From positions 82,175,895 through 82,239,894 of the forward strand of contig CM077676.1 of the NCBI GenBank assembly GCA_039707655.1: DNA of 64,000 bases, written 5' to 3'. Positions 1 to 11,300 of this stretch are shown piece by piece. The first letter of the stretch is position 1. Every line of letters begins with the position of its first letter. Position numbers and translations under genes: made by a program. Source of the DNA: Elymus sibiricus. Lineage: Eukaryota; Streptophyta; Magnoliopsida; Poales; Poaceae. The notes beneath the pieces are model-generated. The model saw nothing but the letters and a program-made list of their open reading frames with translations. It made no database searches and was not told where the DNA came from.

Positions 1-397
1 ATGCATGAAAAATAGCAAATGAAGTTAGAAAGGGTTGAAATTTGAGGATGTGGCTTTGAATGGTGCATATTTATGCACAAAAAGTCTGGAGTTGAAATAA
101 GTTTAAAAAAATGAAATGCCTTTCTAACAGATGAGTTTTCGTTCGAAACCTTGATACTTCGTAGGAGATGGTCCAGTTTGTACACGAAGTGCATCCAGTT
201 TTTGCCGTAACCCTCTCAACTTTTTAGCACATGCTATGTGGGTGAAATGAAGATACCATGCCATGTTTCAACCGTTTCAGAGTTCATTGGCAGTGCTTTT
301 CAATTTCAGGGTCATTTAGCTCAAAAAATCATTAAATGCATGAAAAATAGCAAATGAAGTTAGAAAGGGTTGAAATTTGAGGATGTGGCTTTGAATG

Positions 398-414
398 GTG
401 CATATTGAATGCAC
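398..414. repeat. Outer-left dyad GTGCAT/ATGCAC in the monomer
   Basis: The arms GTGCAT and ATGCAC are perfect reverse complements around a 5-base loop. Most monomers keep the arms while the loop changes (ATTGA, ATTAA, ATTCA). In the first monomer (63-78) a one-base-shorter form gives 7-base arms around TT. Arm-breaking copies are rare (near 1071, 29641, 31667). Function is unknown. Confidence 0.75.
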
Positions 415-473
415 AAAAAGTCTGGAGTTGAAATAAGTTTAAAAAAAATGAAATGCTTTTGTAACAGATGAGT

Positions 474-485
474 TTTCGTCCGAAA
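474..485. repeat. Central-left dyad TTTCG/CGAAA
   Basis: Perfect 5-base arms flank a 2-base loop, TC here and TT in the other monomer class. It lies about 10 bases left of the symmetry centre and its mirror position is the CTTCGAAG palindrome at 494-501. Variants reading TTTCTTCC (near 1149, 6516, 48238 and 58661) or with TGTGAAA/TCTGAAA in place of the right arm break it. Confidence 0.65.
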
Positions 486-493
486 CCTTGATA

Positions 494-501
494 CTTCGAA
501 G
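494..501. repeat. Central-right palindrome CTTCGAAG
   Basis: An 8-base perfect palindrome that mirrors the TTTCG/CGAAA dyad about the monomer centre. About half of the monomers carry CTTCGTAG instead, linked to a TT rather than TC loop in the neighbouring dyad, and this defines two monomer classes. Confidence 0.65.
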
Positions 502-564
502 GAGATGGTCCAGTTTGTACACGAAGTGCATCCAGTTTTTGCCGTAACCCTCTCAACTTTTTAG

Positions 565-577
565 CACATGCTATGTG
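565..577. repeat. Outer-right dyad CACAT/ATGTG
   Basis: Perfect 5-base arms around GCT, mirroring the left dyad at 398-414 about position 488.5. A recurring subclass has AACATGC in place of CACATGC (for example 3919, 8944, 19365, 21049 and 32161), which shortens the stem. Another subclass carries CACATATTATG (43952, 45297, 50677, 52358). Confidence 0.65.
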
Positions 578-3500
578 GGTGAAATGATGATACCATGCCA
601 AGTTTCAACCTTTTCAGAGTTCATTTGTAGTGCTTTTCAATTTCAGGGTCATTTAGCTCAAAAAAATCATTAAATGCATGAAAAATAGCAAATGAAGTTA
701 GAAAGGGTTGAAATTTGAGGATGTGGCTTTGAATGGTGCATATTGAATGCACAAAAAGTCTGGAGTTGAAATAAGTTTAAAAAAATGAAATGCCTTTGTA
801 ACAGATGAGTTTTCGTTCGAAACCTTGATACTTCATAGGAGATGGTCCAGTTTGTACACGAAGTGCATCCAGTTTTTGCTGTAACCCTCTCAACTTTTTA
901 GCACATGCTATGTGGGTGAAATGATGATACCATGCCAAGTTTCAACCTTTTCAGAGTTCATTTGTAGTGCTTTTCAATTTCAGGGTCATTTAGCTCAGAA
1001 AAATCATTAAGTGCATGAAAAATAGCAAATGAAGTTAGAAAGGGTTGAAATTTGAGGATTTGGCTTCGAATGGTGACTATTGAATGCACAAAAATCTGGA
1101 GTTGAAATAAGTTTAAAAAAATGAAATGCCTTTGTAACAGATGAGTTTTCTTCCGAAACCTTGATACTTCGAAGGAGATGGTCCAGTTTGTACACGAAGT
1201 GCATCCAGTTTTTGCCGTAACCCTCTCAACTTTTTAGCACATGCTATGTGGGTGAAATGAAGATACCATGCCAAGTTTCAACCTTTTCAGAGTTCATTTG
1301 TAGTGCTCAGGGTCATTTAGCTCAAAAAATCATTAAATGCATGAAAAATAGCAAATGAAGTTAGAAAGGGTTGAAATTTGAGGATGTGGCTTTGAATGGT
1401 GCATATTAAATGCACAAAAAGTCTGGAGTTGAAATAAGTTAAAAAAAATGAAATGCCTTTCTAACAGATGAGTTTTCGTTCGAAACCTTGATACTTCGAA
1501 GGAGATGGTCCAGTTTGTACACGAAGTGCATCCAGTTTTTGCCGTAACCCTGTCAACCTTTTATCACATGCTATGTGGGTGAAATGATGATACCATGCCA
1601 AGTTTCAACCTTTTCAGAGTTTATTTGTAGTGCTTTTCAATTTCAGGGTCATTTAGCTCAAAAAAATCATTAAATGCATGAAATATAGCAAATGAAGTTA
1701 GAAAGGGTTGAAACTTGAGGATGTGGGTTTGAATGGTGCATATTCAATGCACAAAAAGTCTGGAGTTGAAATAAGTTTAAAAAATGAAATGCCTTTGTAA
1801 CAGATGAGTTTTCGTCCGAAACCTTGATACTTCGAAGGAGATGGTCCAGTTTGTACACGAAGTGCATCCAGTTTTTGCCGTAACCCTCTCAACTTTTTAG
1901 CACATGCTATGTGGGTGAAATGATGATACCATGCCAAGTTTCAACCTTTTCAGAGTTCATTTGCAGTGCTTTTCAATTTCAGGGTCATTTAGCTCAAAAA
2001 ATCATTAAATGCATGAAAAATAGCAAATGAAGTTAGAAAGGGTTGAAATTTGAGGATGTGGCTTTGAATGGTGCATATTTATGCACAAAAAGTCTGGAGT
2101 TGAAATAAGTTTAAAAAAATGAAATGCCTTTCTAACAGATGAGTTTTCGTTCGAAACCTTGATACTTCGTAGGAGATGGTCCAGTTTGTACACGAAGTGC
2201 ATCCAGTTTTTGCCGTAACCCTCTCAACTTTTTAGCACATGCTATGTGGGTGAAATGATGATACCATGCCATGTTTCAACCGTTTCAGAGTTCATTGGCA
2301 GTGCTTTTCAATTTCAGGGTCATTTAGCTCAAAAAATCATTAAATGCATGAAAAATAGCAAATGAAGTTAGAAAGGGTTGAAATTTGAGGATGTGGCTTT
2401 GAATGGTGCATATTGAATGCACAAAAAGTCTGGAGTTGAAATAAGTTTCAAAAAAATGAAATGCTTTTGTAACAGATGAGTTTTCGTCCGAAACCTTGAT
2501 ACTTCAAAGGAGATGGTCCAGTTTGTACACGAAGTGCATCCAGTTTTTGCCGTAACCCTCTCAACTTTTTAGCACATGCTATATGGGTGAAATGATGATA
2601 CCATGCCAAGTTTCAACCTTTTCAGAGTTCATTTGCAGTGCTTTTCAATTTCAGGGTCATTTAGCTCGAAAAATCATTAAATGCATGAAAAATACCAAAT
2701 GAAGTTAGAAAGGGTTGAAATTTGAGGATGTGGCTTTGAATGGTGCATATTTATGCACAAAAAGTCTGGAGTTGAAATAAGTTTAAAAAAATGAAATGCC
2801 TTTCTAACAGATGAGTTTTCGTTCGAAACCTTGATACTTCGTAGGAGATGGTCCAGTTTGTACACGAAGTGCATCCAGTTTTTGCCGTAACCCTCTCAAC
2901 TCTTTAGCACATGCTATGTGGGTGAAATGATGATACCATGCCAAGTTTCAACCTTTTCATAGTTCATTTGTAGTGCTTTTCAATTTCAGGGTCATTTAGC
3001 TCAAAAAAATCATTAAATGCATGAAAAATAGCAAATGAAGTTAGAAAGGGTTGAAATTTGAGGATGTGGCTTTGAATGGTGCATATTGAATGCACAAAAA
3101 GTCTGGAGTTGAAATAAGTTTAAAAAAATGAAATGCCTTTGTAACAGATGAGTTTTCGTTCGAAACCTTGATACTTCGTAGGAGATGGTCCAGTTTGTAC
3201 ACGAAGTGCATCCAGTTTTTGCCGTAACCCTCTCAACTTTTTCGCACATGCTATGTGGGTGAAATGATGATACCATGCCAAGTTTCAACCTTTTCAGAGT
3301 TCATTTGTAGTGCTTTTCAATTTCAGGGTCATTTAGCTCAAAAAAATCATTAAATGCATGAAAAATAGCAAATGAAGTTAGAAAGGGTTGAAATTTGAGG
3401 ATTTGTCTTTGAATGGTGCATATTGAATGCACAAAAAGTCTGGAGTTGAAATAAGTTTAAAAAAAATGAAATGCTTTTGTAACAGATGAGTTTTCGTCCG

Positions 3501-5367
3501 AAACCTTGATACTTCGAAGGAGATGGTCCAGTTTGTGCACGAAGTGCATCCAGTTTTTGCCGTAACCCTCTCAACTTTTTAGCACATGCTATGTGGGTGA
3601 AATGATGATACCATGCCAAGTTTCAACCTTTCAGAGTTCATTTGTAGTGCTTTTCAATTTCAGGGTCATTTAGCTCAAAAAAATCATTAAATGCATGAAA
3701 AATAGCAAATGAAGTTAGAAAGGGTTGAATATTGAGGATGTGGCTTTGAATGGTGCATATTGAATGCACAAAAAGTCTGGAGTTGAAATAAGTTTAAAAA
3801 AATGAAATGCCTTTGTAACATATGAGTTTTCGTCCGAAACCTTGATACTTTGAAGGAGATGGTCCAGTTTGTACACGAAGTGCATCCAGTTTTTGCCGTA
3901 ACCCTCTCAACTTTTTAGAACATGCTATGTGGGTGAAATGATGATACCATGCCAAGTTTCAACCTTTTCAGAGTTCATTTGCAGTGCTTTTCAATTTCAG
4001 GGTCATTTAGCTCAAAAAATCATTAAATGCATGAAAAATACCAAATGAAGTTAGAAAGGGTTGAAATTTGAGGATGTGGCTTTGAATGGTGCATATTGAA
4101 TGCACAAAAAGTCTGGAGTTGAAATAAGTTTAAAAAAATGAAATGCCTTTCTAAGAGATGAGTTTTCGTTCGAAACCTTGATACTTCGTAGGAGATGGTC
4201 CAGTTTGTACACGAAGTGCATCCTGTTTTTGCCGTAACCCTCTCCACTTTTTAGCACATGCTATGTGGGTGAAATGATGATACCATGCCAAGTTTCAACC
4301 TTTTCAGAGTTCATTTGTAGTGCTTTTCAATTTCAGGGTCATTTAGCTCAAAAAAAATCATTAAATGCATGAAAAATAGCAAATGAAGTTAGAAAGGGTT
4401 GAAATTTGAGGATGTGGCTTTGAATGGTGCATATTGAATGCACAAAAAGTCTGGAGTTGAAATAAGTTTAAAAAAATGAAATGCCTTTGTAACAGATGAG
4501 TTTTGGTTCGAAACCTTGATACTTCGTAGGAGATGGTCCAGTTTGTACACGAAGTGCATCCGGTTTTTGCCGTAACCCTCTCAACTTTTTAGCACATGCT
4601 ATGTGGGTGAAATGATGATACCATGCGAAGTTTCAACCTTTTCAGAGTTCATTTGTAGTGCTTTTCAATTTCAGGGTCATTTAGCTCAAAAAAATCATTA
4701 AATGCATGAAAAATAGCAAATGAAGTTAGAAAGGGTTGAAATTTGAGGATTTGGCATTGAATGGTGCATATTGAATGCACAAAAAGTCTGGAGTTGAAAT
4801 AAGTTTTGAAAAAATGAAATGCTTTTGTAACAGATGAGTTTTCGTCCGAAACCTTGATACTTCGATGGAGATGGTCCACTTTGTACACGAAGTGCATCCA
4901 GTTTTAGCCGTAACCCTCTCAACTTTTTAGCACATGCTATGTGGGTGAAATGATGATACCATGCCAAGTTTCAACCTTTTCAGAGTTCATTTGTAGTGCT
5001 TTTCAATTTCAGGGTCATTTAGCTCAAAAAAATCATTAAATGCATGAAAAATAGCAAATGAAGTTAGAAAGGGTTGAAATTTGAGGATGTGGGTTTGAAT
5101 GGTGCATATTAAATGCATAAAAAGTCTGGAGTTGAAATAAGTTTAAAAAAATGAAATGCCTTTGTAACATATGAGTTTTCGTCCGAAACCTTGATACTTC
5201 GAAGGAGATGGTCCAGTTTGTACACGAAGTGCATCCAGTTTTTGCCGTAACCCTCTCAACTTTTTAGCACATGCTATGTGGGTGAAACCATGCCAAGTTT
5301 CAACCTTTTCAGAGTTCATTTGCAGTGCTTTTCAATTTCAGGGTCATTTAGCTCAAAAAATCAGTAA

Positions 5368-7320
5368 ATGCATGAAAAATAGCAAATGAAGTTAGAAAGG
5401 GTTGAAATTTGAGGATGTGGCTTTGAATGGTGCATATTTATGCACAAAAAGTCTGGAGTTGAAATAAGTTTAAAAAAATGAAATGCCTTTCTAACAGATG
5501 AGTTTTCGTTCGAAACCTTGATACTTCGTAGGCGATGGTCCAGTTTGTACACGAAGTGCATCCAGTTTTTGCCGTAACCCTCTCAACTTTTTAGCACATG
5601 CTATGTGGGTGAAATGATGATACCATGCCATGTTTCAACCGTTTCAGAGTTCATTGGCAGTGCTTTTCAATTTCAGGGTCATTTAGCTCAAAAAATCATT
5701 AAATGCATGAAAAATAGCAAATGAAGTTAGAAAGGGTTGAAATTTGAGGATGTGGCTTTGAATGGTGCATATTGAATGCACAAAAAGTCTGGAGTTGAAA
5801 TAAGTTTAAAAAAAATGAAATGCTTTTGTAACAGATGAGTTTTCGTCCGAAACCTTGATACTTCGAAGGAGATGGTCCAGTTTGTACACGAAGTGCATCC
5901 AGTTTTTGCCGTAACCCTCTCAACTTTTTAGCACATGCTATGTGGGTGAAATGATGATACCATGCCAAGTTTCAACCTTTTCAGAGTTCATTTGTAGTGC
6001 TTTTCAATTTCAGGGTCATTTAGCTCAAAAAAATCATTAAATGCATGAAAAATAGCAAATGAAGTTAGAAAGGGTTGAAATTTGAGGATGTGGCTTTGAA
6101 TGGTGCATATTGAATGCACAAAAAGTCTGGAGTTGAAATAAGTTTAAAAAAATGAAATGCCTTTGTAACAGATGAGTTTTCGTTCGAAACCTTGATACTT
6201 AATAGGAGATGGTCCAGTTTGTACACGAAGTGCCTCCAGTTTTTGCTGTAACCCTCTCAACTTTTTAGCACATGCTATGTGGGTGAAATGATGATACCAT
6301 GCCAAGTTTCAACCTTTTCAGAGTTCATTTGTAGTGCTTTTCAATTTCAGGGTCATTTAGCTCAGAAAAATCATTAAGTGCATGAAAAATAGCAAATGAA
6401 GTTAGAAAGGGTTGAAATTTGAGGATTTGGCTTCGAATGGTGACTATTGAATGCACAAAAATCTGGAGTTGAAATAAGTTTAAAAAAATGAAATGCCTTT
6501 GTAACAGATGAGTTTTCTTCCGAAACCTTGATACTTCGAAGGAGATGGTCCAGTTTGTACACGAAGTGCATCCAGTTTTTGCCGTAACCCTCTCAACTTT
6601 TTAGCACATGCTATGTGGGTGAAATGATGATACCATGCCAAGTTTCAACCTTTTCAGAGTTCATTTGTAGTGCTCAGGGTCATTTAGCTCAAAAAATCAT
6701 TAAATGCATGAAAAATAGCAAATGAAGTTAGAAAGGGTTGAAATTTGAGGATGTGGCTTTGAATGGTGCATATTAAATGCACAAAAAGTCTGGAGTTGAA
6801 ATAAGTTAAAAAAATGAAATGCCTTTCTAACAGATGAGTTTTCGTTCGAAACCTTGATACTTCGAAGGAGATGGTCCAGTTTGTACACGAAGTGCATCTA
6901 GTTTTTGCCGTAACCCTGTCAACCTTTTATCACATGCTATGTGGGTGAAATGATGATACCATGCCAAGTTTCAACCTTTTCAGAGTTTATTTGTAGTGCT
7001 TTTCAATTTCAGGGTCATTTAGCTCAAAAAAATCATTAAATGCATGAAATATAGCAAATGAAGTTAGAAAGGGTTGAAACTTGAGGATGTGGGTTTGAAT
7101 GGTGCATATTCAATGCACAAAAAGTCTGGAGTTGAAATAAGTTTAAAAAATGAAATGCCTTTGTAACAGATGAGTTTTCGTCCGAAACCTTGATACTTCG
7201 AAGGAGATGGTCCAGTTTGTACACGAAGTGCATCCAGTTTTTGCCGTAACCCTCTCAACTTTTTAGCACATGCTATGTGGGTGAAATGATGATACCATGC
7301 CAAGTTTCAACCTTTTCAGA
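5368..7320 (+). repeat. Segmental duplication, copy 2 (partner of 1-1955)
   Basis: Same monomer order and markers as 1-1955. Small differences such as CTTAATAGG (6198) against CTTCATAGG (831) show divergence after duplication. An 8 bp deletion just upstream, GGTGAAACCATGCC at 5281-5294, is private to the preceding monomer. Confidence 0.85.
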
Positions 7321-8376
7321 GTTCATTTGTAGTGCTCAGGGTCATTTAGCTCAAAAAATCATTAAATGCATGAAAAATAGCAAATGAAGTTAGAAAGGGT
7401 TGAAATTTGAGGATGTGGCTTTGAATGGTGCATATTAAATGCACAAAAAGTCTGGAGTTGAAATAAGTTTAAAAAAATGAAATGCCTTTCTAACAGATGA
7501 GTTTTCGTTCGAAACCTTGATACTTCGTAGGAGATGGTCCAGTTTGTACACGAAGTGCATCCAGTTTTTGCCGTAACCCTCTCAACTTTTTAGCACATGC
7601 TATGTGGGTGAAATGATGATACCATGCCAAGTTTCAACCTTTTCATAGTTCATTTGTAGTGCTTTTCAATTTCAGGGTCATTTAGCTCAAAAAAATCATT
7701 AAATGCATGAAAAATAGCAAATGAAGTTAGAAAGGGTTGAAATTTGAGGATGTGGCTTTGAATGGTGCATATTGAATGCACAAAAAGTCTGGAGTTGAAA
7801 TAAGTTTAAAAAAATGAAATGCCTTTGTAACAGATGAGTTTTCGTTCGAAACCTTGATACTTCGTAGGAGATGGTCCAGTTTGTACACGAAGTGCATCCA
7901 GTTTTTGCCGTAACCCTCTCAACTTTTTCGCACATGCTATGTGGGTGAAATGATGATACCATGCCAAGTTTCAACCTTTTCAGAGTTCATTTGTAGTGCT
8001 TTTCAATTTCAGGGTCATTTAGCTCAAAAAAATCATTAAATGCATGAAAAATAGCAAATGAAGTTAGAAAGGGTTGAAATTTGAGGATTTGTCTTTGAAT
8101 GGTGCATATTGAATGCACAAAAAGTCTGGAGTTGAAATAAGTTTAAAAAAATGAAATGCCTTTCTAAGAGATGAGTTTTCGTTCGAAACCTTGATACTTC
8201 GTAGGAGATGGTCCAGTTTGTACACGAAGTGCATCCAGTTTTTGCCGTAACCCTCTCAACTTTTTCGCACATGCTATGTGGGTGAAATGATGATACCATG
8301 CCAAGTTTCAACCTTTTCAGAGTTCATTTGTAGGGCTTTTCAATTTCAGGGTCATTTAGCTCAAAAAAATCATTAA

Positions 8377-11300
8377 ATGCATGAAAAATAGCAAATGAAG
8401 TTAGAAAGGGTTGAAATTTGAGGATTTGTCTTTGAATGGTGCATATTGAATGCACAAAAAGTCTGGAGTTGAAATAAGTTTAAAAAAAATGAAATGCTTT
8501 TGTAACAGATGAGTTTTCGTCCGAAACCTTGATACTTCGAAGGAGATGGTCCAGTTTGTACACGAAGTGCATCCAGTTTTTGCCGTAACCCTCTCATCTT
8601 TTTAGCACATGCTATGTGGGTGAAATGATGATACCATGCCAAGTTTCAACCTTTTCAGAGTTCATTTGTAGTGCTTTTCAATTTCAGGGTCATTTAGCTC
8701 AAAAAAAATCATTAAATGCATGAAAAATAGCAAATGAAGTTAGAAAGGGTTGAATATTGAGGATGTGGCTTTGAATGGTGCATATTGAATGCACAAAAAG
8801 TCTGGAGTTGAAATAAGTTTAAAAAAAATGAAATGCCTTTGTAACATATGAGTTTTCGTCCGAAACCTTGATACTTTGAAGGAGATGGTCCAGTTTGTAC
8901 ACGAAGTGCATCCAGTTTTTGCCGTAACCCTCTCAACTTTTTAGAACATGCTATGTGGGTGAAATGATGATACCATGCCAAGTTTCAACCTTTTCAGAGA
9001 TCATTTGTAGTGCTTTTCAATTTCAGGGTCATTTAGCTCAAAAAAATCATTAAATGCATGAAAAATAGCAAATGAAGTTAGAAAGGGTTGAAATTTGAGG
9101 ATGTGGCTTTGAATGGTGCATATTGAATGCACAAAAAGTCTGGAGTTGAAATAAGTTTAAAAAAATGAAATGCCTTTCTAAGAGATGAGTTTTCGTTCGA
9201 AACCTTGATACTTCGTAGGAGATGGTCCAGTTTGTACACGAAGTGCATCCAGTTTTTGCCGTAACCCTCTCAACTTTTTAGCACATGCTATGTGGGTGAA
9301 ATGATGATACCATGCCAAGTTTCAACCTTTTCAGAGTTCATTTGTAGTGCTTTTCAATTTCAGGGTCATTTAGCTCAAAAAAATCATTAAATGCATGAAA
9401 AATAGCAAATGAAGTTTGAAAGGGTTGAAATTTGAGGATGTGGCTTTGAATGGTGCATATTGAATGCACAAAAAGTCTGGAGTTGAAATAAGTTTAAAAA
9501 AATGAAATGCCTTTGTAACAGATGAGTTTTCGTTCGAAACCTTGATACTTCGTAGGAGATGGTCCAGTTTGTACACGAAGTGCATCCGGTTTTTGCCGTA
9601 ACCCTCTCAACTTTTTAGCACATGCTATGTGGGTGAAATGATGATACCATGCGAAGTTTCAACCTTTTCAGAGTTCATTTGTAGTGCTTTTCAATTTCTG
9701 GGTCATTTAGCTCAAAAAAATCATTAAATGCATGAAAAATAGCAAATGAAGTTAGAAAGGGTTGAAATTTGAGGATTTAGCATTGAATGGTGCATATTGA
9801 ATGCACAAAAAGTCTGGAGTTGAAATAAGTTTTGAAAAAATGAAATGCTTTTGTAACAGATGAGTTTTCGTCCGAAACCTTGATACTTCGATGGAGATGG
9901 TCCACTTTGTACACGAAGTGCATCCAGTTTTAGCCGTAACCCTCTCAACTTTTTAGCACATGCTATGTGGGTGAAATGATGATACCATGCCAAGTTTCAA
10001 CCTTTTCAGAGTTCATTTGTAGTGCTTTTCAATTTCAGGGTCATTTAGCTCAAAAAAATCATTAAATGCATGAAAAATAGCAAATGAAGTTAGAAAGGGT
10101 TGAAATTTGAGTATTTGGCTTTGAATGGTGCATATTGAATGCACAAAAAGTCTGGAGTTGAAATAAGTTTAAAAAAATGAAATGCCTTTGTAACAGATGA
10201 GTTTTCGTGTGAAACCTTGATACTTCGAAGGAGATGGTCCAGTTTGTACACGAAGTGCATCCAGTTTTTGGTGTAACCCTCTCAACTTTTTAGCACATTC
10301 TATGTGGGTGAAATGATGATACCATGCCAAGTTTCAACCTTTTCAGAGTTCATTTGTAGTGCTTTTCAATTTCAGGGTCATTTAGCTCAAAAAAATCATT
10401 AAATGCATGAAAAAGAGCAAATGAAGTTAGAAAGGGTTGAAATTTGAGGATGTGGCTTTGAATGGTGCATATTGAATGCACAAAAAGTCTGGAGTTGAAA
10501 TAAGTTTAAAAAAAATGAAATAAATTTGTAACAGATGAGTTTTCGTCCGAAACCTTGATACTTCGAAGGAGATGGTCCAGTTTGTACACGAACTGCATCC
10601 AGTTTTTCCGTAACCCTCTCAACTTTTTAGCACATGCTATGTGGGTGAAATGATGATACCATGCCAAGTTTCAACCTTTTCAGAGTTCATTTGTAGTGCT
10701 TTTCAATTTCAGGGTCATTTAGCTCAAAAAAATAATTAAATGCATGAAAAATAGCAAATGAAGTTAGAAAGTGTTGAAATTTGAGGATGTGGGATTGAAT
10801 GGTGCATATTCAGTGCACAAAAAGTCTGGAGTTGAAATAAGTTGAAAAAATGAAATGCCTTTGTAACAGATGAGTTTTCGTCTGAAACCTTGATACTTCG
10901 AAGGAGATGGTCCAGTTTCTACACGAAGTGCATCCAGTTTTTGCCGTAACCCTTTCAACTTTTTAGCACATGCTATGTGGGTGAAATGCTGATACCATGC
11001 CAAGTTTCAACCTTTTCAGAGTTCATTTGTAGTGCTTTTCAATTTCAGGGTCATTTAGCTCAAAAAATCATTAAATGCATGAAAAATAGCAAATGAAGTT
11101 AGAAAGGGTTGAAATTTGAGGATGTGGCTTTGAATGGTGCATATTGAATGCACAAAAAGTCTGGAGTTGAAATAAGTTTAAAAAAAATGAAATGCTTTTG
11201 TAACAGATGAGTTTTCGTCCGAAACCTTGATACTTCGAAGGAGATGGTCAAGTTTGTACACGAAGTGCATCCAGTTTTTGCCGTAACCCTCTGAACTTTT

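Larger units (their letters stand above)
341..639. repeat. Internal inverted duplication of the monomer (two ~150 bp half units)
   Basis: The left half matches the reverse complement of the right half around a single centre near 489. Segment 351-379 against the reverse complement of 599-627 matches at 24 of 29 positions (centre 489). Segment 415-427 against 550-562 matches at 10 of 13 (centre 488.5). TGAAAA at 341 pairs with TTTTCA ending at 639 (centre 490). ATGC at 453 pairs with GCAT at 528 (centre 492). The dyads at 398-414 and 565-577 are equidistant from 488.5. The strand asymmetry (purine left, pyrimidine right) is what an inverted dimer would give. Bases of about 640-678 are an unpaired spacer. 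I infer an ancient fold-back or inverted dimer that was later tandemly amplified. The alignment was done by eye; no statistic was run. Confidence 0.7.
336..673 (+). repeat. Reference monomer used to describe the unit
   Basis: This 338 bp copy is typical and serves as coordinate frame for the monomer. In order it holds ATGCATG, a purine-rich stretch ending in GGATGTGGC, a GTGCAT/ATGCAC dyad, AAAAAGTCTGGAG, an A run, the TTTCG/CGAAA dyad, the CTTCGAAG palindrome, GATGGTCCAG, TGTACA, a pyrimidine-rich stretch with CCCTCTCAAC, the CACAT/ATGTG dyad, GATACCATGCC, TTTCAACC, TTTCAGGG, and a second A run before the next ATGCATG. Other copies differ from it by a handful of bases each. Confidence 0.9.
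1..1955 (+). repeat. Segmental duplication, copy 1 (offset 5367 bp, ~16 monomers)
   Basis: About six monomers recur at 5368-7320 with the same order of private variants: the TATTTATGCAC monomer with CGTTTCAGAGTTCATTGGCAG, the TTGGCTTCGAATGGTGAC monomer, the 9 bp deletion reading TGCTCAGGG, and the CTGTCAACC/TTTATCAC monomer. Similarity breaks near 1955 in this copy, where copy 2 carries a second TGCTCAGGG. The first one to two monomers also resemble 2009-2680. Confidence 0.85.

Noticed and set aside
474..490. Resemblance of the central monomer motif to a CENP-B box (TTCG....A..C)
   Set aside because: The required CGGG part is absent and plants are not known to use this box. The match is short enough to be chance.
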